Assembly (NCBI GenBank): GCA_027186245.1
Contig: CP114485.1
Location: 3,286,001 to 3,350,000, forward strand
DNA from: Coriaria nepalensis
Lineage: Eukaryota > Streptophyta > Magnoliopsida > Cucurbitales > Coriariaceae
DNA length: 64,000 nucleotides
Direction: 5' to 3'
Below are positions 23,512 to 35,952 of this stretch, in pieces; position 1 is the stretch's first letter, and each line of letters begins with the position of its first letter. The notes beneath the pieces are model-generated. The model was not told the DNA's origin, did not search any database, and saw only the letters and a program-made list of their open reading frames with translations. The position numbers were made by a program, and so were the translations under genes.

Positions 23512-26036
23512 ATGAAAGCAATTCGAGTTCTGGGCTTGGCAAATCTTTGCAAGAAAAACTTGCTGAAACACGGTGGTCTACAAAAAATAAACAACCTCAG
23601 ACAAGCTAATTCATCAGTTTTGATTAATGCAGGTAATCTCTTTTGTTTGTCTTCATCTTCTATAAAAATTTATCTTCTCTGAAATTCTGACATGACCAAG
23701 ATGGATATGGTGTCTTTGTAACAGCCAGAACTATTATAAGATCACAAGCTTGTCTAGAATATTCAACCATTGCAGAGGCTGATACAGACATGGATGAGGA
23801 GGTTGGAAGAAAGGTGACACTAGCAAACAACTTGGCCTCTCTTCTTGAAGAGACTTGTAAAGCGGATTTGAAAAGACCCAAAACCCGAATGGAGGTTAAG
23901 AGATCATTTGAATTGCGTATAAAGAAGAAGGTAAAGGAGCAATACATCGACGGAAAATTCCAACACGTAATGGAAAAAGTTATTGCCAATCCAGAGACCC
24001 TTCAGGAAGCTTTCAATTGTATCAAGATTAACGCAAATATTGACATATCATCTGATAATATTGAGATGCCTTCTTTTGAATCAATGGCTGAAGAACTAAG
24101 TGATGGGAAATATGATGTCAAGGCTAATACCTTCTCTATCTCCACAAAGGGTTCAAAAAAGGAAGTACTTGTCTTACCCAATCTAAATTTAAAAGTTCTT
24201 CAAGAAGCTATCAAAATAGTTCTGGAAGTCATTTACAAGCCAATTTTTTCCAAGATTTCTCATGGATGTAGAAGCGGGAGAGGACAATTATCCGCATTGA
24301 AGTATATCAGAAAAGAAATCAAAGATCCAGATTGGTGGTTTACAATCAACATAAACAAGAAGACGGACACTTATATCCTTGCTAAACTCATATCAATTTT
24401 GGAGGAGAAAATAGAAGACCCTAAATTATGTTCTATTCTTAAAACCATGTTCAATGCAGGGGTGTTAAATTTGGAGTTTGGAGGTTTCCCAAAAGCCCAT
24501 GGTCTTCCACAAGAGGGAGTAGTGTCTCCGATATTAATGAATATATATCTTGACCTCTTTGACCGAGAATTTTACAGACTGTCCATGAAATATGAAGCTC
24601 TCAACCCGGATTTTAATGTCCGTGAGGAAGATGGGTCTTCTTCCAAGCTACGTAGTTGGTTTAGAAGACAGCTAAAAAACAGTGAAGACAATGATAAAAT
24701 CAAGGAGAAATCAAATCTACGAGTTTATTCTTGTCGCTTTATGGATGAGATTTTCCTCGCCATCTCTGGTTCTAAAGATGTTGCCCTTAGTTTCAAGTCT
24801 GAGATATTAAATTTCCTACAGAATTCTCTACGCTTGGATGTAGATAATCAAGAAGAAATCTTACCCTCCATATCCCCTCATGGGACTCGCTTTCTCGGAA
24901 TTCTGATCAAAAGAAGTGCGAAAGAAGATCCCGCCTTAAAAGCTGTTCACAAATTAAAGGAAAAGGTAGAGTTATTCGCTTTACAAAAGGAAGAAGCTTG
25001 GAATGACGGAACAGTAAAGATAGGGATAAAATGGCTTGGGCATGGTTTGAAGAAGGTTAAAGAGTCAGAAATCAAGCACTTAGCTGATCCTAACTCTGTT
25101 TTAAGCCAAATTTCTAGTTGTCGTAAACCAGGAATGGAAACTGATCACTGGTATAAATTCTTACTTAAGATTTGGATGCAAGAAGTCAAAAAAGCTAACT
25201 CAGCTCATAGCGAAGAAATCATCTTGTCAAAGTATATTTCTGAACCATCCCTTCCGAAAGAACTTGTCAATTCGTTTCATAAATTTCAAAATTCTGCTAA
25301 GGAGTATGTTTCATCTGAAACAGCCTCTACACTTGCTCTTTTACCCACCTCAGACACCAAACCTGCGTCCTTTACTGAGATTATTGCTCCTATTAACGCC
25401 ATTGAGAAACGCCTGTTCCGTTATGGATTGGTTTCATCTAAAGGGTTTCCACGTACATGTTCTCTGCTCATTTTACAAGATATCGACCATATTATCAACT
25501 GGTTTTCAGGGATCGTTGACCGTTGGATCAAATGGTATAGAGATTGTGATAACTTCGGTGAAGTTAGGCACTTTATATGTGATCAAGTTCGAAAATCTTG
25601 CATAAGAACTCTAGCTGCAAAATATAGACTTCATGAGAGTGAGATAGAGAAACGGTTTGATTCGGAATTGAGTCGGATTCCTTCTACTGACGAGATAGAA
25701 CTAGAGATAGAGAACAAGAACATGACAGCATCAGACGAGGCATTGACTTATGGAATTTCATACAGCGGATTGACTTTGTTGTCCCTGGCGAGAATGGTGA
25801 GCGAATCGCGGCCTTGCAAGTGTTTCGTGATGGGATGTGGGGCCCAGGCACGGAGTGTGTACATTCTACATGTCATGGAAAGGCAGAGGTTTCCGGGATG
25901 GAAGACAGGATTTTCAAGCTGTATTCATCCTGCATTGAATAGAAGAAGAATTGGGTTGTGTGAGAAGCACTTGGAGGATTTATATCACGGGGATATATCC
26001 CTTCAGTGTATTGATTTTGGGGCATGGAAAAAATAA
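23512..26036 (+). CDS. Nuclear-encoded group II intron maturase, mitochondrial (nMAT3/nMAT4 type)
   Basis: Splicing factor descended from a group II intron reverse transcriptase; plant nMATs enter mitochondria and help splice specific introns. Two exons, 23512-23632 and 23725-26036, give 810 residues. The first ~60 residues are Arg/Lys/Ser-rich without acids, like a mitochondrial presequence, so the short first exon matters. An RT-like core follows (residues ~190-480) with YKPIFSKISHGCRSGRG, HGLPQEGVVSPILMN and GTRFLGILI, then domain X, then a C-terminal Cys/His-rich HNH-like region (SRPCKCFVMGCGAQ, CIHPALNRRRIGLCEKH), which points to type II nMATs. The polymerase is dead: motif A reads ININKK where Asp is expected, and the YADD box reads FMDE (about residues 379-382). 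nMAT3 is my preference over nMAT4, weakly. Confidence 0.9.
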
Positions 26037-27018
26037 GTTAAGTTCAATTGCTCAGGGACATTCTTGTACATTGCATTTATATAATATACTATTTATTTAT
26101 TAACATAGAAGAAGAAAATGGATTTCACAATATTTCTCAATATTAAAAAATTAAAAATTAAAAAATAATGAATAAATAAATAATATAATAAAAAAGAGAC
26201 GGAAAAGTATCAATTCTGCAGGGGAAAAAGAATTCTAAATATGTGAGCGGTTATATCCGTTAGAAACCTCCGGATTTACAAAACTAGGGCCCACACGTCC
26301 ACGTATCCTTTATCTTATTGGTTGTTTCGATCAGTAAATCTCTGACCAGTCGCATAAAGCCGTCACCTTTTGAATTTCCACGCGCCTTCTCTCTCTTTCT
26401 GTCCCAAATTCTTAAAATATGAAAAAGTAAAAGAGAGAGACAGAGAAAAAAAAAAGAGTTGGAATCATTTCTTCATTTTCTCTATTCCTTTTTTTCTTCT
26501 TTCCCTTTTGCTGGGTCGAACTCTCTGCGTTCCTAGAATTAGTGAGAATTTATCTTCTCCCTTTGATCATTTGTTCAATAAATTTAGGCAAGTATCTAGG
26601 GTTTATGTTGATTCGATTGTTCCTCCTGGTTATTTTCTTGAAGCAGGAGTTCTTAAACGTAGGAAAAGGGATTCATTTATTGTCAATGTTTGGCACCTGA
26701 TTCTGTAAAATTTCGTTCTAAACGCTGTAGATTTGTATTTAATAACTTGGGTTTTTCTCTGATATCTTGATATATTAGTTTCTGAACAAAAATTTGAGAA
26801 ACGGTGAGAAATTAGGAAGATTTATAGCGCTGACCTTGATGAGTTTCCCATCTTTGTTGGTCAAATCCTGGTTAGAATGTTTTCCCCCTTTTTCTTTCAC
26901 TGAAGGAGAACATGAGAGGAGGCCATACTTTTAATTTAAGTTGACATATCCTCCGTTTCTGATTTCCGTAACAGGCTCAACTGGTTATTCTTTTGGGCTG
27001 GTCTCCATTGCTGATCCG
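26037..27018. other. Intergenic and 5' leader of the RhoGAP gene
   Basis: Holds the maturase 3' flank (AT-rich, 26070-26200) and a CT-rich region (26385-26510) likely to be the RhoGAP 5' UTR. AG acceptors near 26973 suggest a leader intron. No separate gene was seen. Confidence 0.45.
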
Positions 27019-27133
27019 ATGCCTTCCGCAGTTTCTCCTCAGTGGCAGGAGAAAGCTTCCGGCTTCTTTTCTTCCTCAGGTAATCATTTTCCTATACAAC
27101 ATATTAATCAGCCCTTTTTTTTTTCATTTTTCC

Positions 27134-27164
<31 letters not shown>

Positions 27165-28870
27165 ATGGTTTTAATTTTGCAGGAGTGAAGCTGAAAAAAG
27201 CCGGACAATCGGCCGGAGCCTTTGTGGAGGAAGTGGCAAAGGACGCAAAGGGCAATGTGTCTGACGTGGCGGACCGTGTCGGGTCCATGGTGAAGAGCAG
27301 ATGGGCCCTACTTCAGAAGCCTGCTACAAGACATGCCGTGCAGGAACGCCTTATATCTGCTGCTGCTACAACGGGTACTGTACTTAGGAAAGGCATAATA
27401 GAGACAAAGGACAAGGTAGCTGTTGGGAAAGTCAAAGTGGAAGAGGTAAACTTTCGTTTTACAGTCGAGTATTTGAGTAGTCATATAGAAATATATGCTA
27501 TATGATTGTTTATGTTTATGTTTTTAGGTTGCAAAAAAGACGGCACAAAAGAGCAAGACAATTTTGACAGACATTGAACGGTGGCAAAAGGTATTTAAAT
27601 CTTAAACTGACTACATTAACGTATGCATATATGTATGTGTTTGTAGCTATATATATTAATGTTTACGAATTCTAACTTTTTCCCACCATTTACCAGGGCG
27701 TGGCGAGCTCTGATGGTATGTTTTTGCATGGCTTTGTTCATTTACTATACTGAATTTGGAACTTCATGTTGATTATTTTTCACTTCCTATTCCTAATGCA
27801 GTATTTGGAGCTCCCATTGAGGTTACTGTGCAATGTCAAGAATCCAGCAGACCCATTCCTCATGTTTTGGTTCGATGTGCAGATAATCTCGTCCTATCAG
27901 GTATCTAATTGTCTAAACACAATGGGACCCGGCATATTCTCATCTTGATCACTTCAGTTTTCTTAATTTGTTACTTTTATTATTTTCAGGCCTGAACACA
28001 CCATACCTGTTCAAGTCTGAAGGAGATAAAAAGGTCATTCAGCAATTGGTTTCAATGTTTAACCAAGGTATTGGGTTTGGGTGCAATTGTTTTCTACACT
28101 AGTTCAGTTTTATTGATATCATAATCTTCATCTTTTTCTTATATAGATATCTATATATATGTATACTACAGAATCAAATGCACCTTTACCAGAAGGTTTA
28201 ACTCCGGTTGATGTAGCGGCTCTAGTAAAATGTTACCTTGCCAGCCTTCCTGTGCCACTAACCACTTTTGAACTATATGATGAGATTAGAAGGGCAAGAT
28301 CTAGCATTCATCAAATGAGAAACATATTAAAAGAGCTACCTACTGTGAACTACATGACCTTGGAATTCATTACTGCATTATTTCTTCGTGTTAGCCAGAA
28401 GTCGCCTCTTAACAAGGCAAGGACTGTCTCCTTCTCATTCTCCCTCTCTCTTTCAGCATTACTAACTAGTCATCAACTCATTGACAGATGGATGCTCAAA
28501 GCCTGGCAATGGAGATAGCTCCTCTTATACTGTGGCAAAAGGATCAGAAACCAGAACTTTTCCAGCAGTACTGTAATTATCCACCAAAAAGTCTTTCGGG
28601 AAAGACCTTGGATCCGCCACCTAGAGACATGCTTGCTGGTGAGTGGACCCTTCATTGAACCTCTGCTGAACTCCCAGCTCTCTCTCTCTTTCTATATATA
28701 TATATCGACTCTCTTCTTTTGCAGAAGATAGTGAAGATTGCGATGCATCCTCTCTAATTTCCTTGGACGATGGAAGACCGACTGATTTTGGTGCAATCGA
28801 AGTTGTTCAGTGTCTCATAGAACATCACAACGCAATTTTCACAGACGCGAATGAGACAATCTGGAGATGA
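27019..28870 (+). CDS. Rho GTPase-activating protein, At5g61530-like
   Basis: RhoGAP-domain protein, expected to stimulate GTP hydrolysis by ROP/Rho-type GTPases in the cytosol or at membranes. Nine exons, 374 residues: 27019-27079, 27183-27445, 27528-27590, 27697-27715 (19 nt), 27802-27900, 27990-28067, 28172-28416, 28488-28638, 28725-28870. The N-terminal ~115 residues are Lys/Ala-rich and helical without a known domain. The GAP domain follows, from FGAPIEVTVQ through the Leu-Pro-x-Pro-Leu-Thr hallmark (ASLPVPLTTFELY) and NYMTLEFITALFLRVSQ to SLAMEIAPLILW. The conserved C-end is FGAIEVVQCLIEHHNAIFTD. The intron after 28416 starts GC, not GT (AAG then GCAAGG), the only reading that keeps the frame. 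The catalytic arginine finger could not be placed with certainty. Confidence 0.9.
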
Positions 28871-29439
28871 ATGATCAGCATTCGGTTTCTTTACGCTGTC
28901 TCTGATCCCAGCTGAATTCCAAATTGGGTCGAGAAAATCATCATCTACTTAGTATGTTAATCTTTTCTCATCCGATAAAGGCTGCTACAAAAAATGGTCT
29001 TTTTACTTCTGTTGATCAAGTAAATATATTGAATTGAATATTGCTTTTAGCATGGATGATTTTTTACTCAATTAGCTTTGGCAAATGAAGGTATGTATAT
29101 TCTATCATGCAATCGTTACATTGGTGGTAAATTTCGGCCTTTTTTTTCCTGTAGAAATAGATTTTGACTTGCATCAACTCTCTTTTTTTTTTTCTCCCAA
29201 TCATTAAGCTGACATGGATAAGGTTGTCTAATATTAACTTTTGTTCTACCCATGTTGACTTTTTTCCCTCCCATTTGGTTCTTGGATTTTGTTCTACATC
29301 AACTCTTTTCTTTGCAAACACATACGAGGAACCAGAAGCAGAAATGCATGTCTAATTTTTTTATTAAAAAAAAAAAGTACTGAAAATATTTAAATTTCAC
29401 TATTGAATATCAAAGTCATTAGTGCTATTTATAAACTTG
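28871..29439. other. Convergent intergenic region
   Basis: Lies between the RhoGAP stop and the MYB stop on the opposite strand, and holds both 3' UTRs. No gene was recognised. Confidence 0.5.
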
Positions 29440-30285
29440 CTAGTTCGATGAACTGGGAGGAGGGGGATCAAAGTAATCAAACATGTCAGGTGGAAAATCA
29501 TCGAAAAAATCGTTTGGAGTTGCTAGAAATGTATCATTTCCAACTGCAGGATCAATTGGTTCAATCCCCCCATCCCATTTCTCAAACAAGTCGAGTAAGT
29601 ACTTAAAATCAGTAGGATTTGAATCCATCACTTGACCCTGATCTACTAACTGGGGCTGTTCAGAAGGTTCAGAAGGTTGAGCGATGGGAACACTTCCTTG
29701 TGTTCCTTGTTGGATTGTATTTTCTGTTTTTACCTGATCAAAATCAATCGGATATTCGTGGAATCCTTGATTACTACTGCTACTACTACTCATCCCTGCA
29801 GAAAATTCCGGCCTTTCTTTGCATGATTTCGATAAGGGCATCTTCGTTATTCTCTCCAGTTTCTTTCTTCTACTACTCCAGAAATTCTTCACGTCGTTAT
29901 CTGTTCTTCCCTGTAAGTACGTTGCTATTTTCGCCCATTTGTTTCCAAACTCTGCCTGTAACTCTATCACCACCCTCTCTTCCTCCTCTGTAAATTTGCA
30001 TCCACTACATTCCGCGAAAAACTCTCATTGGAGTTCAATTCAATTCATGAAATTAAGAACTAAAAATGGATTTTTGAGGACTTACGTTTTCAAGTTGGGT
30101 TGAAGCTTGTTGACCCATCGAAGGCGACAAGATTTTCTGGTACGGGGCAAGAGTCCTTTGGATCGAATGGAGCTCCAGTTTCTGGGGCCATTTTGTTCCA
30201 CAAACTTGATCAGAACTTCATCTTCTTCACCCGTCCATTGCCCCTTCTTCAAGTACTGCCTTTCCATTTCCCCATTCACTCTCAT
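29440..30285 (-). CDS. DUO1: R2R3-MYB transcription factor, DUO1-like
   Basis: Two exons, 30086-30285 and 29440-30004, encode about 254 residues; further in-frame Mets lie at 30309 and 30267. R2 (KKGQWTGEEDEVLIKFVEQN ... SSIRSKGLL ... KSCRLRWVNKL) and R3 (GCKFTEEEERVVIELQAEFG ... GRTDNDVKNFWSSR) carry the DUO1 signature: WSSIRSKGLL, WVNKL and WSSRRKK. DUO1 drives male germline genes and sperm cell formation in pollen, acting in the nucleus. The C-terminus is acidic and Pro/Ser-rich (FDDFPPDMFDYFDPPPP), a plausible activation domain. Two positions are unusual: RTRKSCR where most MYBs have RTGKSCR, and YLQGRTDN instead of LPGRTDN. It is therefore either a diverged ortholog or a DUO1 paralog. 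It is divergent from the asparaginase gene. Confidence 0.72.
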
Positions 30286-30920
30286 TGTTGTGAATTGCAA
30301 AATCTTCACTCTGCTTCTTGTGCAACCTTTTAGACAGCGGTTTCTTCTTCCTAATTGTACATATTCATGTTAAGGAAGTGAGGGAAAATCAAAGTTCTGG
30401 AACAAATGGTTGCGAGAAGTAGATTTTGGGTTTTTTCTTCTCTACGGCGGGGTACATGGAACCACGATGCATCCTGCCAGTAAGCCCGTAGTATCAGAAA
30501 GAGTGAGATCATGGAATGTATTTTAAACACGTGGTCGGACATAATTGGTAGACTGAAGGGGTCGAGATGTATCGGACAGTTTCCCCCACTTTCAAGTAAA
30601 TGAACGATTTCGACGGTTAGTGGGAGCCCGCCACTCCCACTTTTTTCTTCAAATAATATGACAAAAAACTACCAAATAGTCCTAAAGGGATTTTTCATAA
30701 TAAATTTATACTATATGGACCGATGTGCAAATTTCAATTTTCGAATGCTCGAATGGGATAGTTTTTTTGGTTTGGACCCCGGCCAAAGAATCCGGGTCGA
30801 AACCAAACCGATTCCGAATGGAAGGTTTCCAACAAGAAGTCAAAAGCGATCGGATCCATTTCCATTTCACAGAGCAGAAACAGCTCCATGTCCAGACTCC
30901 AGAGTTGCTCTTATATTTCA
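30286..30920. other. Divergent promoter region between the MYB and asparaginase genes
   Basis: A 635-bp bidirectional interval with no gene recognised. The short open frames in it have no family resemblance. Confidence 0.5.
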
Positions 30921-32846
30921 ATGGCGTTCTTCTCAAATATATCCAAGAGGCTGCTCTTTGCTTGTCTCTTACAATTACTCTTTCAGGTACTCCTCTTTTT
31001 TTTCTCAGTTCGTTTCTATTTAGGTGCTGAAAGAAACCGGTAGAAAATGAAGGAAAACTGGGAACTTGTAATTACCCAGTTTAATTCTGATCTCTTACTA
31101 CGAAACCCATGTTTTTTTTTCCTTTTTAATTTGAGGTGGGGGGAGGGGGATCACATAAAAGAGGAATTTTTGTTTTGATTGGAGAGTTTTCATTTCGGCC
31201 CATTTTTTCCAGCTAGATTGATAATGATAAACAAGTTACCAGGTAGGTCATTTAGTTGAGAGTTCAAGGAATAATTACCCTGTGGTTGTGAGTACATGGC
31301 CCTTCCTGGAAGCTGTTAAAACGGCATGGGAGTTTGTTAACGATGGCTATTCGGCTGTTGATTCAGTCGTAGAAGGATGCTCGGCTTGTGAGGAACTAAG
31401 ATGTGATGGTACAGGTAGGAACTTGAAGTTCTAATAAAGTTATATCAATTTATGAATAGGATTGCTTGATCACTTATTTCAGCTAGTGAGCATGAATTTC
31501 CCATACCTTAGGCCAAACTTATAGTCCGATACATTTTTATACATGTCCTTATTTGGTATAGATATCTGAGTAAGACAATGAACTGATGAACAATACTTGT
31601 TATGAATAGTCGGACCAGGTGGGAGTCCAGACGAAAACGGAGAAACTACAATTGATGCTCTAGTCATGGATGGGGTAAAACAAACTATTCCAACATTTAA
31701 TTCGTTTCTGAATTTGTCATTTCAGTCATTGAAATTATAATGTACATGGTTTTGCTAAAAAAACATGCACATATATATATATGTATATTTAGGTGACAAT
31801 GGAAGTAGGAGCAGTTGCTGCCATGAGATATGTCAAGGATGGAATCAGAACTGCGCAATTGGTGATGAAACATACACAACACACTTTACTTGTTGGAGAG
31901 CAAGCAACGGCCTTTTCCCTTTCCATGGGCCTTCCGGGACCCACTAACCTTAGTTCATTGGAATCTATAGCAAAGTGGACTCAATGGAAAGAAAACAATT
32001 GCCAACCCAATTTTTGGAAGAATGTTGTGGATATTGATACTTGTGGACCTCATTATCCTGACAAGACATGCCCAAAATTCAGTCAGGGAGGAGTTACCGA
32101 ATTGAGGTCGTCTCATTTTGGTCGGCTCAACCATGATACCATATCAATGGCAGTTATTGATAAAGTAAGCTTTCTCATCGAAAAGCTTCTCTTATTATTA
32201 TTATTATTTTTTTGCTCAAATGAAAATTGTTTAATGTGTTTTCTTGGGATCTAGATGGGGCATATTGCAGTTGGTACGTCAACTAATGGAGCCACATTCA
32301 AGATTCCCGGAAGGTACACGATAAATTTAGGGAAAGAAAAAGAGTAAACGATCGATTATGTAATAATGTGCTAATTATCATGTTTTCTTTCTTGGTTGCA
32401 GAGTGGGTGATGGACCCATTGTAGGATCTTCGGCTTATGCTGATAACGAAATCGGTGCTTGTGGTGCGACTGGGGATGGTGATATAATGATGCGTTTCCT
32501 TCCATGGTAACAAAAAATGGGAATTATTTAATGCTAAAATCATAACTTACAAATGCAGGATCTCATCTTCTGGCCTCTTTTCATTTATATATATATATAT
32601 ATAATATTTTAACGTGATGTCTTCAGCTATCAAGTTGTGGAGAGTATGAGACTAGGTATGGAACCCAAGCTTGCTGCTAAAGATGCAATATCAAGAATTG
32701 CAAGGAAGTTTCCAGATTTTGTTGGGGCTATTTTCGCAATTAACAGAAATGGTACTCATGCCGGTGCTTGCCATGGCTGGACATTTCAATACTCTGTAAG
32801 AAGTCCCGACATGGATGATGTGGACGTTTTCACCGTGCTTCCTTGA
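30921..32846 (+). CDS. Isoaspartyl peptidase / L-asparaginase (Ntn-hydrolase), At5g61540-like
   Basis: N-terminal nucleophile hydrolase that cleaves beta-aspartyl bonds, asparagine or N4-glycosylated asparagine; the plant group-3 members are close to glycosylasparaginase. Seven exons, 352 residues: 30921-30986, 31243-31414, 31610-31674, 31793-32164, 32255-32313, 32402-32506, 32627-32846. Exon 1 supplies a signal peptide ([12 protein letters not shown]), so entry to the secretory pathway or vacuole is likely. Motifs: [48 protein letters not shown], and the autocleavage site N-H-D before the catalytic Thr in [10 protein letters not shown], then [19 protein letters not shown] and GATGDGD. All key residues are present, so an active self-processing precursor is expected. 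Confidence 0.93.
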
Positions 32847-34343
32847 AGTTCTACCATCTCTTCCCATAGAGTAAGCTTTATTAGTACATTATTCATTCAG
32901 TCGCATGCGACTGATCACAAGTAGTTCAACATATCTTAATGGATTGGAGATTGAATTGATTCTTTGTTGATCCCAAGTAGATAATTTGAAGCATGTGTGA
33001 GTTGTTGAATCTATCTTATATCTTTCATTTGATTGACTATAAATGAATATATGAAATGAAATTATTCAGTTCTTCAAGTAACAGCTGTTCTAACAACCAT
33101 TAGTCAAATCACTATTCTAACAAAATAACACACAAGTCGTAGAGATTGCTTATGCTTGGTTGGTGCAAGGGGCCCTTTATTTTTTTCAAGTGTAGTTAGC
33201 ACATGGGGGTAGAACTAAAGCTAGATTGGTTGAAGCTAATAATGAGATTAAGATAAGATAGTTCCTCTTTCCCCACTTCCCCACCTCCCCATGATTGTTG
33301 CTTACAAGTCAGGCTAAACTCTATTTAGTATTTAGTTCCAACGACCTTTGCCTTACTTGTTTTGGCAAATCAAGAGAGTATACGAAAACACACTATAACT
33401 AATTCCTTATTACAGGACTATACTTTCTTTCTTACTATATTATAGGCCTTCGTCCCTTCACCTTATAGGTGAAGCCTTGGCTTCGCTATCGATCATGACT
33501 TGGTATAGAGTCCGTGTAGTCGTCGGCCTTCCCACCGGAAGGCCTATGATATAGTGGTCGGCCTTTCGAATGCCTCCTTCCTTACTTTCTTTTCTGATAT
33601 ACCTTCAACCGTTAAAAAGTTACATGTTGGATAAGTGAAATTAGAATTCAAGACCTTGCCAAGTGACTGTGCTTGTTTACAAGAAAAGAGAAAAGAAAAG
33701 AAGAAGAAAAATTGGAAGGATTGGAAGAAACTGGAATGGAGATTTTCCAAATCTATATGATTGAATACGCGATGAATAATTTGGTAACGTTTTTTTGTAA
33801 TTTATCAATAAAGACAAACAGGATATCAATTTTTTAACTGATCATTTCAAACATTATGGTGCTGTGCCATTGTCTTTTAAGAATTGGCAGAGAAAACAAT
33901 TAATTAAGAAAGAAGAAAGAAAGAAAAAGGAATACATAAAGAAGTACCTATAGAAAGCAAAAGCCTTCTCTACTTTATAGCTTTAGGGAACTAAGCCTAT
34001 AGAAATCCTAATTAAGCTTTCAAAACCCACCTGATAATATTACTTAACTATTTCAATTCAAAGTCAAAAGTGTTGTTAACATAATAATGCTAATATCATC
34101 CTTGCCATCTTCAGTATTGCTGCTGAACTGAAAATTGGCACTTTGAATCAAATAAAGTAGGCATCAAGATTGCACATTGAGGAGATGAACATCCTTTACA
34201 AACTCAACCAACACCAATTCTGTGTTTTTTCTCGGTTTTGCCTCTTCAATCGAGTTCAAATCTAATAAAAGTCTTTTAACCCTTCTGTTTTTATCAGTAA
34301 CATCCTCCATTTTCAAATCATATGTACATTGACTTTGTCAAAA
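32847..34343. other. Intergenic, convergent 3' flanks
   Basis: Asparaginase 3' UTR on the left and pseudokinase 3' side on the right. No gene seen. A cluster of GC-rich perfect hairpins at about 33448-33568 stands out from the AT-rich surroundings. Confidence 0.5.
33448..33568. repeat. Cluster of short perfect hairpins
   Basis: CTTCACC / GGTGAAG pair around a 5-base loop (33458-33476), and GGCCTTCC / GGAAGGCC pair around CACC (33525-33544). The motif GGCCTT recurs at about 33448, 33525 and 33562. Confidence 0.8.
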
Positions 34344-35952
34344 TCATTTTGCAATTTCTTCAAGCTTCGATATTACTTGCTTAAAACTGGGTCTAAGAGA
34401 AGGAGAGGGAGAACAAGAAGCCATAGCAAGCTGGAACAACTTAAGAATCGTCTCTTCGCTAAGCAACCCCTCATTATTACTACTACTACCTCTTCTATTG
34501 CTCATAAGAAGTATATCCGGATGAAACAAGTCCCCAATCCTATGTCCTAACACTGCATTCCTCATAAAGTTAGGCAAGCAAAAATCCTCATCGGAGGTAG
34601 GATTCTCGTTAACCGCCTCTTTCCCAGAAATTAACTCCAATAAGATCACTCCGTAGCTATAAACATCACTCTCTTCACTTACATCTCTCATTTTGATAAG
34701 CTCGGGTGCTTTGTAACCATCCATTGCGGAAGCTTCTAGCATTTCTTGGCCGGTTGTTGGATTTAGAAGGAGATGTAGGCCGAAATCCGAGACGCAGGGT
34801 TGGTAGTTTCGGTCCAAAAGTACGTTCTTGGACTTGAGATTTCCGTGGACTAAGGGCTTGTTATAGCCTGTGTGAAGATTGTCTAACCCTTTTGCTATAC
34901 CCATTGAGATTTTGAGGATGATGGCCCATCTTTTAGAGTCGTTGCCTCCATCTGTGATTTCAATTGAAAAAAAAAATTTATATATATGTGAAGAATAAGA
35001 TTTGGGAATCAATGTGGTATGTATGCTCTGTTTTGCTGACTTTTAGACTTTCATAGCAAGATGAGAAATTACTGAAAAACTTGAGTGCCTACAAAAATTT
35101 CAAATTATTTAGTAAATGAAAATAAAAGTTGACAAGATTAGAAACGTAACGAATGTTCAAGCATTCAAGATCCAGATTTGAAAGTTGATAATTGTTGTCG
35201 TTTGTTCACCTGGCCTGATATGAAATTGAGATAGTGTTATAAAAATCAGATCTTGAAAACATAAAAACAAAAACAAAAAATTGATACTGTCTTGACTTAT
35301 TTGATTTGTAATTAAAAAAAAATTAAAATTAAAAAAGGGAGAACACCCATTAAATGTAACCACCGACACAAACAGAAGCCATGATTTCATCCTATAGACC
35401 ACATACACATCTCAAAAAGTTTCTCGAGAAACAAACAGAAAACCAGAGAAGTTAAAATTTACCTCTAATGAATTCAGCCAGATTACCACGGCCATAGAAA
35501 GGATGAACAAGGAGCTTCTCACCTCTTGATCCAGCATAAAAACCCAACAAAGGAACCAAATTAGGATGTCTAACACACCCAATCAAACGAACCAAATCCT
35601 CAAAATCTTTATCTTTTGAAGTACAAACAGGCCTTAAGAATCTAAGCAGCCTCAAAGTACTATTCCTCTGCAAAAATGCCTTGTACAAAGTACCATAGTC
35701 TGATTTTCCAATCACTTCACCAGGAGCATCCAATATGTCAAAAATGGTCAAGTCTTGACCGCCTTGAAAAGTGACCAGATCCTCTGTTCTTGCTTCTTCT
35801 CTCTGTTTCTGCTCTGCTTTTTCTAAGTCCGCCTGCTCTGTTTTAGGAAGTTTCTTGCGGTAAAAGAAGAAGATGATGAGAAGTAAGAGAAATATCAGAA
35901 TGAAAACCGAAGATGTAATTAGAATGAGTTCGAGCATGTGGGTTTGTTTCAT
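34344..35952 (-). CDS. Receptor-like pseudokinase (TMKL1-type, At5g61570-like)
   Basis: Two exons, 35463-35952 and 34344-34951, give 365 residues. The start is the Met that leads directly into the membrane helix (LELILITSSVFILIFLLLLI); a longer frame upstream to 36081 is open but unlikely. There is no LRR ectodomain. After a basic and then acidic juxtamembrane segment comes a kinase fold with gaps: the Gly loop is GKSDYGTLYK, the VAIK Lys is missing (LRLLRFLRP), and the catalytic loop reads HGNLKSKN, so the HRD Asp is Asn. DFG (SDFGLH) and the APE-like APELIK remain. It is therefore predicted to be catalytically dead, a scaffold or regulatory partner at the plasma membrane. It is convergent with the asparaginase gene. 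Confidence 0.88.
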
